A stretch of DNA of 19,455 nucleotides from an uncultured Actinomycetes bacterium (GTDB lineage: Bacteria; Actinomycetota; Thermoleophilia; Solirubrobacterales; 70-9), in NCBI GenBank assembly GCA_946479725.1, contig CAMLHB010000028.1, positions 1 through 19,455 of the forward strand. The letters run 5' to 3'. The translations under genes and the position numbers were made by a program. Of this stretch, positions 13,444 to 19,455 are shown one piece after another. Under the pieces are notes generated by a model that saw only the letters and a program-made list of their open reading frames with translations, searched no databases and had not been told where the DNA came from. The first letter of the stretch is position 1. Every line of letters starts with the position of its first letter.

Positions 13444-14651
13444 CGCTGGGAAAACCCTAGAAGCGATTCGCCGATCAAGCCAACCGCCTGGTCGACGTGG
13501 TCGGAATCGATCACCAGGGGCGGCAGCAGGCGCAGAGTGTCGGGGCGCGGCGCGTTGACGACGAGGCCGCGCTTGAGCAGATCCGCGCCGACGGCGACGG
13601 CGTCGATTCCCCCCTCGAGGCCGACGCCGACCATCAGACCGCGGCCACGCGTCTCCTTCACGCCCTCGACCTGCTCCAGCTGCTTGCGGAGGTAGCCGCC
13701 GAGCTCACGCACGTGGCGCAGCAGGACCGGGTCCTCGACCACATCGAGGACGGCGATCGCGGCGGCAGTGGCGACCGGGCCGCCGGCGAAGGTCGAGCCG
13801 TGATCGCCGGGCTCGAGCACCTCGGCGGCGCTCGGCGCGGTTATGCAGGCGCCGATCGGGAAACCGCCCCCGAGCGCCTTGGCGCTGGTGATCACATCCG
13901 GGCGCACCGGGGTCTGCTCGTAAGCCCAGAGCGAGCCGGTGCGGCCGACCCCAGTCTGGATCTCGTCGAGGATCAGCAGCGCCCCGACCTCGTCGCAGGC
14001 CTGGCGCGCCGCCAGCAGCGCCTCCTCGGAGATCGGGAAGACGCCGGACTCGCCCTGGATCGGCTCGATCAGGACCGCGGCCGTGTCAGCGCCGACCGCC
14101 TCGCGCAGCGCCGCTGCGTCGTTGCGGGGGACCGAGCGGAAGCCGGGCAGCATCGGACCGAGCGCCGCGTTCGCCGCCAGCCCCGGGGTCGCCGAAAGCG
14201 CCCCGTAGGTGCGACCGTGGAAGTCGCTCTCGAAGCTGACGATCTCCGGCGCCGACACGCCGCGCCCGTGGGCGTGCTTGCGGGCGATCTTGATCGCGCA
14301 CTCGTTCGCCTCGGTGCCGGAGTTGGAGAAGAAGACGCGTCCCCCGAGGCTCGCCTCCGAGAGCCGCTCCGCCAGCCGCGCCATCGGCTCGGTGTAGAAG
14401 AGGTTGGAGACGTGCATCAGGCGCCGGGACTGCTCGTGGACGGCCTGCACGACGTCGGGGTGACAGTGGCCGACCGAGCAGACCGAGATCCCGGTGAGGA
14501 AATCGAGGTAGCGCTTGCCCTCGGCGTCCCAGAGCAGCGCTCCCTCGCCGCGGACGAAGTCGACCGGCGCCCGCTTGTAGGTCTGCATCAAGTAGCGCTC
14601 CTCGAGCTCCCGCGCCTGCTCGAAGCCGATCTCCCGGGTGGCGTCGGTCAT
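13440..14651 (-). CDS. argD: Acetylornithine aminotransferase
   Basis: PLP-dependent class III aminotransferase of 403 residues. It converts N-acetylglutamate semialdehyde to N-acetylornithine with glutamate as amino donor. Visible features are 'YLDFLTGISVCSVGHCHP', 'FFSNSGTEANECAIKIARK' (phosphate cup), 'FHGRTYGALSATP', 'LILDEIQTGVGRTG' with the PLP-contacting Asp, and 'SAKALGGGFPIGA', whose K258 forms the Schiff base. The 'HGSTFAGGP' loop is also present. Some family members also act in lysine biosynthesis, which cannot be excluded. The start ATG overlaps the argB stop by 4 nt, and its own stop overlaps the next gene by 4 nt. Confidence 0.96.
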   Translation of the reverse strand: MTDATREIGFEQARELEERYLMQTYKRAPVDFVRGEGALLWDAEGKRYLDFLTGISVCSVGHCHPDVVQAVHEQSRRLMHVSNLFYTEPMARLAERLSEASLGGRVFFSNSGTEANECAIKIARKHAHGRGVSAPEIVSFESDFHGRTYGALSATPGLAANAALGPMLPGFRSVPRNDAAALREAVGADTAAVLIEPIQGESGVFPISEEALLAARQACDEVGALLILDEIQTGVGRTGSLWAYEQTPVRPDVITSAKALGGGFPIGACITAPSAAEVLEPGDHGSTFAGGPVATAAAIAVLDVVEDPVLLRHVRELGGYLRKQLEQVEGVKETRGRGLMVGVGLEGGIDAVAVGADLLKRGLVVNAPRPDTLRLLPPLVIDSDHVDQAVGLIGESLLGFSQR

Positions 14652-15517
14652 GGCGTGACCATGGTGCCGATGCCGGCATCGGTGAACAACTCGAGTAGCA
14701 GGCTGTGCGGGATCCGGCCGTCGATGATGTGAGCCGACTGGGCGCCGCCGCTGATCGCGTCGACGCAGGCCTGGAGCTTCGGCCGCATCCCCCCTTCCAG
14801 GCTCGGTAGCTTCGCCCCGACCTCCTCGACGGTCGCGCGGGAGATCAGCGAGCCCTCGTCGCCGGGGTCGTCGAGCCAGCCTTCGACGTCGGTGAGGAAG
14901 ACCGCCTTGTGGGCGCCGATCGCGGCGGCGACCTTGCCGGCGGCCTCGTCGGCGTTGACGTTGTAGGACTGGCCGGAGCGGTCGGAGGCCGAGGAGGCGA
15001 TGACCGGGATGTAGTCGGCGGCGATGTGGTTCAGCACGTCGACGTCGACCCGTTCGATCGAGCCGACGAAGCCGACCTGCTCGGCATTGGCCACCGGCGA
15101 GACCTCGAACAGGTTCCCGTCCTCACCGGAGAGCCCGACCGCAGCCTGGCCGTGCCGGTTCAGGCGCTGGACGATTTCCGAGTTGATCTTCCCGGCGAGG
15201 ACCATCTGCGCGATCTCGACCGTCTCGGCGTCGGAGACCCGCAGCCCCTCGTGGAAGCGCACCTCGAGGTCGAGTTTCTCCATGTAGCGGGTGATCTCGG
15301 GGCCGCCGCCGTGGACGATCACCGGGTTCAGCCCGACGTACTTGAGCAGGACGACGTCGGTGGCGAAGGCTTCGCGCAGCTCGTCGTCGAGCATCGCCGC
15401 GCCGCCGTACTTGATCACGATCGTGCGGCCGTGGAACTCGCGGATGTAGGGGAGCGCCTCCAGCAGGGTGGCGACGCTGCCGCTGTCGTAGCGGGTGTTG
15501 TTGGTGCCGTCGCTCAC
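14648..15517 (-). CDS. argB: Acetylglutamate kinase
   Basis: Phosphorylates N-acetylglutamate, normally the controlled step of the acetyl-cycle pathway. It is an amino-acid-kinase fold of 289 residues: 'IVIKYGGAAM' (phosphate-binding Lys), 'VIVHGGGPEI', 'VGLSGEDGNLF' and 'NVNADEAAGKVA' for substrate and nucleotide binding. The N-terminal segment 'ATLLEALPYIREFHGRT' resembles the extra helix of arginine-inhibited hexameric kinases (P. aeruginosa, T. maritima type). Feedback inhibition by arginine is therefore likely; this is inference from the family. The start is GTG 15517, overlapping the argJ stop by 4 nt (GTGA). The stop overlaps argD by 4 nt. Confidence 0.97.
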   Translation of the reverse strand: MSDGTNNTRYDSGSVATLLEALPYIREFHGRTIVIKYGGAAMLDDELREAFATDVVLLKYVGLNPVIVHGGGPEITRYMEKLDLEVRFHEGLRVSDAETVEIAQMVLAGKINSEIVQRLNRHGQAAVGLSGEDGNLFEVSPVANAEQVGFVGSIERVDVDVLNHIAADYIPVIASSASDRSGQSYNVNADEAAGKVAAAIGAHKAVFLTDVEGWLDDPGDEGSLISRATVEEVGAKLPSLEGGMRPKLQACVDAISGGAQSAHIIDGRIPHSLLLELFTDAGIGTMVTP

Positions 15518-16710
15518 GTCGTGTATTCCGCGTTCAGCTTCACGTAGTCGTAGCCGAGGTCCGAGAACCAGACGTGGGCGTCGTGGTCGCCGCGGCCGAG
15601 CCGCAGGCCGATCTCGGCCTCCGGCACGTCGGCGCCCAGCTCGGCGGCGTCGATGTTCTCCGCGCCAAGCTCGGGCAGCTCCTCGCCGGCCAGGGCGGCG
15701 CCGGCGGCCTGGGCGATCCGGCCCCAGTTGGGGTCGCGGCCGAACAGCGCGGTCTTCACCAGCGGCGAGTTGGCGATCGCCCGAGCGACCCGCTCGGCCT
15801 CGGCCTGGGTGGCGGCCTCGGTGACCTCGATCCGGCCGGTGCGGGCGGCGCCCTCGCCGTCGCGGACGATCTCGATCGCCAGCTGCATCAGCACCGCCTC
15901 CAGGAGGCCATCGGGCAGGGGCTGCCCGGAGGCTCCGGAGGCCTGCAGCAGGACGGTGTCGTTGGTGCTCATCTGGCCGTCGACGGTGATCCGGTTGAAG
16001 GAGGCGTCGACGGCGGCGCGCAGGCGCGCGTCGGCGTCGTCGACGACGGCGTCGGTCTGGACGAAGCAGAGCATCGTCGCCATGTTCGGCTCGATCATCC
16101 CAGCCCCCTTCGCCTGGGCGGAAAGCGTCACGCCGCCGGCGCGCAGGGTGCAGCGCTTGGGCCAGCGGTCGGTGGTGAGGATCGCGTCGGAGAAGGCGCC
16201 TCCGCCCTCGGGCGCGAGCGTCTTCGCCGCTTCGGCGATGCCGACGAGGACCGCGTCGACCGGCAGCGGCACGCCGATCGTCCCGGTCTCGGCGACGGCA
16301 ACCTGGGGCTGCTCCAAGCCAAGTTGCTTGGCCGCGACGCTCGACATCGCCAGCGCGTCGGCAAATCCCTGCTCACCGGTCTCGGCGTTGGCGTTGCCGC
16401 TGTTGACGACGGCGGCGCGGATATCGGCGGCGTCGCAGCGCTCGCGGCAGACCCGGATCGGCGCCGCGGCGGAGGCGTTCCGGGTCAGCAACAGCGCCGA
16501 GTCGACCTCCGCGGCGTCGCAGACGACGAGGCCGACGTCAGTGCGCCCGCCTCCCTTCAGTCCGCAGTGGGCGCCGCCGGCGCGGAAGCCGGGCGTGAGC
16601 TGGTTGGGATCGAGCTCCTCGACGCCGTCGGGGGCCTCGACCCACCTGGACCGGAAGAAGCCGTCACTCGCCAGAATGCTCCGCTTCGCGTCCGCTTCCG
16701 GCGCCTTCAC
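15514..16710 (-). CDS. argJ: Ornithine acetyltransferase (ArgJ)
   Basis: A 398-residue ArgJ that transfers acetyl from N-acetylornithine to glutamate, recycling the acetyl group. Some homologues also use acetyl-CoA, and which type this is cannot be told. It is made as a precursor that self-cleaves before the nucleophilic Thr: T212 in 'EPNMATMLCF'. 'AAVVNSGNANAETGEQGF', 'ETGTIGVPLP' and 'DGQMSTNDTV' are typical. GTG 16710 was chosen because it overlaps the argC stop as GTGA with GGAGGGG just upstream. The frame stays open farther upstream, but that part is antisense-like Arg/Pro-rich shadow of argC. The stop overlaps argB by 4 nt. Confidence 0.97.
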   Translation of the reverse strand: MKAPEADAKRSILASDGFFRSRWVEAPDGVEELDPNQLTPGFRAGGAHCGLKGGGRTDVGLVVCDAAEVDSALLLTRNASAAAPIRVCRERCDAADIRAAVVNSGNANAETGEQGFADALAMSSVAAKQLGLEQPQVAVAETGTIGVPLPVDAVLVGIAEAAKTLAPEGGGAFSDAILTTDRWPKRCTLRAGGVTLSAQAKGAGMIEPNMATMLCFVQTDAVVDDADARLRAAVDASFNRITVDGQMSTNDTVLLQASGASGQPLPDGLLEAVLMQLAIEIVRDGEGAARTGRIEVTEAATQAEAERVARAIANSPLVKTALFGRDPNWGRIAQAAGAALAGEELPELGAENIDAAELGADVPEAEIGLRLGRGDHDAHVWFSDLGYDYVKLNAEYTT

Positions 16711-17702
16711 AGCAGCCCCTCCGTCTCGTCCAGCCCCAGCATCAGGTTCAGGTTCTGGACGCCCTGGCTCGAGGCGCCCTTCCAGATGTTGTCGATCGCG
16801 GAGAAGGCCATCACCCTCCCCCGCTCCTCGACGGTGACGTAGACGTGGCACTCGTTCGTGTCCCGTACCGCGCGCAGGTTCGGCGGCCTGTCGAGGAGGT
16901 GGACGAAGGGCTCGTCGGCGTAACGACTCTCGTAGAGGTCCCGGATCGCCTCCTTCGAGGCGCCCTCGCTGAGCGTGGCGAAGCAGGTCGCCAGCTCGCC
17001 CTGGTCGAGCGGCAGCAGGTGCGGGACGAAGGTGACCGGCGCCGGGCTGCCGAGCGCCGCCAGCTCCTGCTCGATCTCCGGCCGGTGGCGGTGACCCTCG
17101 GTCTTGTAGGGGAAGGCGTTCTCGGTCATGTTCGAGAAGTGGACGAGGTCGTCGCTGGAGCGGCCGTAGCCGGAGGTGCCCTGCATCGCCGAGATGAAGA
17201 CCTCCGAGAGCAGGCCCTGTTCGGCCAGCGGCGCCAGCGCCAGCACGCTCGCGGTCGGGTAGCAGCCGGGCGTCGCGACCAGCGTCGCCTCCCGGAGTTG
17301 GTCGCGGTAAAGCTCGGTCAGTCCGTAAACACCGCTGCCGAAGAGGTTGGGGGCGCCGTGCTCGCCGTACCAGCGCCGGTAGGTCTCGATGTCGCGCAGC
17401 CGGAAGTCGGCGGAGAGGTCGACGACGAGGATGCCCCGCTCGCGCAGGGCGGCGTCGGTCGGCGCCGCCGCCCCGTGCGGATAGGCAACGATCGCCGCGT
17501 CGACCTCGGGCGGGTCGTCGAGGTCGAGCTCGGTCAGCTCGATCGGCACCCGGTAGCGCGGGTAGAGGTCGCAGAGCCGCTTGCCGGCGTCGCTGCGCGA
17601 GGTCGCGGCGACCAACTCCAGGCCCGGGTGGTCGTGGACGATCTGCGCCGCCAACGCCCCGGTGAAGCCGTTGGCGCCGGCGACGAGGATGCGCTTATTC
17701 AC
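16707..17702 (-). CDS. argC: N-acetyl-gamma-glutamyl-phosphate reductase
   Basis: NADPH-dependent reductase of 331 residues that makes N-acetylglutamate semialdehyde. The Rossmann nucleotide loop '[11 protein letters not shown]' is at residues 5-15. The catalytic Cys is C147 in '[18 protein letters not shown]', and 'GTSGYGRSS' and '[11 protein letters not shown]' complete the dimerisation/catalytic core. The GTG at 17702 has GGGGGA 7 nt upstream and puts the Rossmann strand at the N-terminus. Upstream codons in this frame belong to the pheT region and are Arg/Ser-rich. The first 8 nt lie inside the end of pheT, coupling arginine genes to a tRNA-synthetase gene. It is the first gene of the arg run. 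Confidence 0.97.
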   Translation of the reverse strand: MNKRILVAGANGFTGALAAQIVHDHPGLELVAATSRSDAGKRLCDLYPRYRVPIELTELDLDDPPEVDAAIVAYPHGAAAPTDAALRERGILVVDLSADFRLRDIETYRRWYGEHGAPNLFGSGVYGLTELYRDQLREATLVATPGCYPTASVLALAPLAEQGLLSEVFISAMQGTSGYGRSSDDLVHFSNMTENAFPYKTEGHRHRPEIEQELAALGSPAPVTFVPHLLPLDQGELATCFATLSEGASKEAIRDLYESRYADEPFVHLLDRPPNLRAVRDTNECHVYVTVEERGRVMAFSAIDNIWKGASSQGVQNLNLMLGLDETEGLL

Positions 17703-19455
17703 GGAGGGTTCCCCCGATCTCGCCCAGCTTCGCCTTGATCTGCTCGCGGACGGCGCCGACCTCCTCGTCGGTGAGGGTGCGGTCGGGGGCACGGAACTCG
17801 AGGTTCAGCGCCAGGCTCTTGCGGCCCTCGCCGACCTGCTCGCCCTCGTAGAGGTCGAAGACCTCGGCTGCCTGCAGGAGGTCTCCGCCGGCGGCGAGGA
17901 TCGCCTCGCGCACCGCGCTGGCCGAGGTCTCCGCCGGCACGACCACCGCCAGGTCCTGGTACACGGCCGGGAAAGTGGTGACGTCCTCGTAGGTCTCCTC
18001 GCCGAGGCTCGCGGCGGCGATCAGCGGTGCCAGGTCGAGTTCGAAGGCGACGGCGGCGTCGAGGTCCCAGGCCTTGCAGACGAGCGGGTGCACCTCTCCG
18101 AGCCAGCCGGTGGTGGCGCCGTCGATCGAGACCGCGGCGGAGCGGCCCGGATGCAGGAAGGGCTCTTCGGATGGTGAGAAAGCAAGCTCAACGCCCATCC
18201 CGACGGCCAGCGCTTCGACGACGCCCTTGAGCGCGAAGAAGTCCGCGGCCTCGCCGCCGCCGCGCCAGGAGCGCTGATCGAGCACCCCGACGGCGATCGC
18301 CGCCAGCCGGTGCGGCTCCACGAACGGCGCCGGCTGATCCCCTGCGAAGTCCCCCGCCAATGGGTCGACGGGACGATTTCGGTCCTCATCGGACCGTTTT
18401 CGTCCCGTCGGCGGGTCGGTGAGGTAGACGCGGGTGGATTCGAAGAGGGCGAGGTCGCTCGTGCCGCGGGCGGCGTTGCGGCTGGCGATTTCGAGTAGGG
18501 ACCCGAGCAGGGTCGTGCGCATCGCCGACTGCTCCTCGGAGAGCGGGTTGGCGAGCAGGACCGGCTTCGCCCGCGGGTCCTCGGCGGGGATCCGCAGGCG
18601 CTCGACCTCGCCGGGGTCGGTGAAGCTCCAGCCGACGACCTGGTCGAAGCCGAGGTCGCGGAGGCCGTCCTCGGCCCGCCGCCGCAGCCGCTGCTGGCGG
18701 CTGAGGCCGCCGACCGCCTCGCCGGTCGAGGGCAGCGTCGTCGGCAGGTGCTCGTCGATCCCGTGGACCCGCGCCACCTCCTCGATCAGGTCGACCTCGC
18801 GGGTGACGTCGTAGTGGCGGTCGGGCGGCACCGTGACCCGCAGGTCCTCCCCGTCGGCCTCGGCCGCGAAGCCGAGCCGCTCCAGGTAGGTCTTCTGCTC
18901 CTCCTGGGAGATCGCCATCCCCAGCAGCCCGGAGACGCGCGCCGCCCGCAGCGTCAGCCGCCGCGGCTCGGGGATCTCGGCGGCGACGTCGATCGTCCCC
19001 GGCACCAGCTTGGCGCCGCAGAGCTCGACCATCAACCGCGAGGCGATCCGCTGGGCCCGCATCGTCAGCTCCGGGTGCAGCTGCTTCTCGAAGCGGGCCG
19101 AAGCCTCCGAGCGCAGCCCCAGCATTCGCGAGGTGCGGAGGATGTTGGTCCCGTTCCAGCAGGCGACCTCGAGCAGGACCCGGGTCGTCTTCTCGGAGAC
19201 CTCGGAGACCTGACCGCCCATGATCCCGGCGATCCCGGAGGGACCGTTGCGGTCGCAGACGAGGACGGCCTCGGCGTCGAAGGTGCGCTCGACGTCGTCG
19301 AGCGTGGTCATCTTCTCGCCCTCGCCGGCGGTGCGGACGATCAGCTCGCCGCCGGGGACCTTGTCTAGGTCGAAGGCATGTAAGGGCTGCGCGGTCAGCA
19401 GCATCACGTAGTTGGTGATGTCGACGACGTTGTTGATCGGGCGCTGGCCGGCGGC
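17695..19455 (-). CDS. pheT: Phenylalanine--tRNA ligase beta subunit, N-terminus outside window
   Basis: The C-terminal 586 residues of PheT, which forms the alpha2-beta2 enzyme with PheS. The frame is open to the window end, and about 200-240 N-terminal residues (EMAP/OB, B1) are missing. The visible part starts in B3/4 with '[13 protein letters not shown]' and 'GIAGIMGG', then B5 and '[25 protein letters not shown]'. The core catalytic-like region follows with '[15 protein letters not shown]', then the C-terminal ferredoxin-like anticodon-binding domain ([13 protein letters not shown]). A ~30-residue charged linker after '[11 protein letters not shown]' carries a DNA palindrome. pheS is expected just beyond the right edge. 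The TAA stop lies within argC. Confidence 0.97.
   Translation of the reverse strand, partial: AAGQRPINNVVDITNYVMLLTAQPLHAFDLDKVPGGELIVRTAGEGEKMTTLDDVERTFDAEAVLVCDRNGPSGIAGIMGGQVSEVSEKTTRVLLEVACWNGTNILRTSRMLGLRSEASARFEKQLHPELTMRAQRIASRLMVELCGAKLVPGTIDVAAEIPEPRRLTLRAARVSGLLGMAISQEEQKTYLERLGFAAEADGEDLRVTVPPDRHYDVTREVDLIEEVARVHGIDEHLPTTLPSTGEAVGGLSRQQRLRRRAEDGLRDLGFDQVVGWSFTDPGEVERLRIPAEDPRAKPVLLANPLSEEQSAMRTTLLGSLLEIASRNAARGTSDLALFESTRVYLTDPPTGRKRSDEDRNRPVDPLAGDFAGDQPAPFVEPHRLAAIAVGVLDQRSWRGGGEAADFFALKGVVEALAVGMGVELAFSPSEEPFLHPGRSAAVSIDGATTGWLGEVHPLVCKAWDLDAAVAFELDLAPLIAAASLGEETYEDVTTFPAVYQDLAVVVPAETSASAVREAILAAGGDLLQAAEVFDLYEGEQVGEGRKSLALNLEFRAPDRTLTDEEVGAVREQIKAKLGEIGGTLRE
18366..18410. repeat. 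45-bp interrupted palindrome inside pheT
   Basis: The layout is an 11-bp arm (18366-18376), TTT, a 6-bp arm CGGTCC, a 5-nt loop TCATC, GGACCG, TTT, and an 11-bp arm (18400-18410). Both arm pairs are perfect, giving 17 base pairs around a symmetric 3x3 internal loop. On the coding strand it encodes about 15 charged residues ([14 protein letters not shown]) in a variable PheT linker. Length and symmetry are far beyond what codon bias usually gives. Confidence 0.75.

Noticed and set aside
13497..14732. Long plus-strand open frames opposite argD, argJ, argC and pheT.
   Set aside because: Same GC-driven antisense effect; no recognisable motif and no ribosome site.
15514..16851. A longer argJ beginning at 16851.
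   Set aside because: The extra 47 residues are Arg/Gly/Pro-rich, overlap the end of argC and lack family similarity. The GTG at 16710 has a good ribosome site and the same 4-nt overlap as neighbouring junctions.

Overview
The window is a GC-rich stretch of bacterial chromosome. Codon third positions are overwhelmingly G or C, and long antisense reading frames mirror almost every real gene. Gene content and layout suggest a high-GC actinobacterial lineage, most likely Thermoleophilia/Solirubrobacterales: a coupled pheT-argCJBD-argG run, a PHP-type DnaE, an Rpf/transglycosylase-like secreted protein and DivIVA-like coiled-coil small genes. This assignment is inference from style, not from a marker gene. 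Apart from the first gene and nfo, every gene is on the minus strand.

Left part (1-4178). A 5'-truncated NarL-type response regulator (+) meets an HD/HDOD-LuxR fusion regulator (-) tail to tail with 4 bp between stops. Next is gltX (-), which overlaps the start of nfo (+, endonuclease IV) head to head by 8 bp. The 281-bp convergent gap after nfo is the only sizeable non-coding stretch. It holds a short hairpin, a striking 25-bp perfect inverted repeat with internal palindromes (REP/BIME-like), and a likely terminator for the next gene.

Middle part (4179-11030), all minus strand. Reading in transcription order: an Rpf-like secreted coiled-coil peptidoglycan hydrolase, a 95-residue coiled-coil membrane protein, dnaE (replicative polymerase III alpha), an unrecognised nine-cysteine protein placed 9 bp after dnaE, and an acyl-CoA dehydrogenase with a possible promoter/operator of its own.

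Right part (11031-19455), minus strand. The order is pheT (truncated by the window end), argC, argJ, argB, argD, a DivIVA-like coiled-coil protein, a single-pass membrane protein with an S/T/E-rich tail, argG, and a 51-residue membrane protein. Six of the eight junctions overlap by 1-8 nt (pheT/argC 8; argC/J, J/B, B/D and D/coiled-coil 4 each; argG/51-aa 1). The other two gaps are 3 and 37 nt. This strongly suggests one translationally coupled operon. ArgC, J, B and D make ornithine from glutamate through the acetyl cycle, and ArgG commits citrulline toward arginine. argF, argH and argR are not in the window.

No CRISPR array, tRNA, rRNA, insertion sequence, phage gene or recognisable defence system was found. 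The items most worth a second look are the REP/BIME-like repeat at 3987-4108, a 45-bp near-perfect palindrome inside pheT, the two non-arginine genes embedded in the arg operon, the Cys-rich gene beside dnaE, a strong terminator that faces against the surrounding genes, and the gltX/nfo start overlap.
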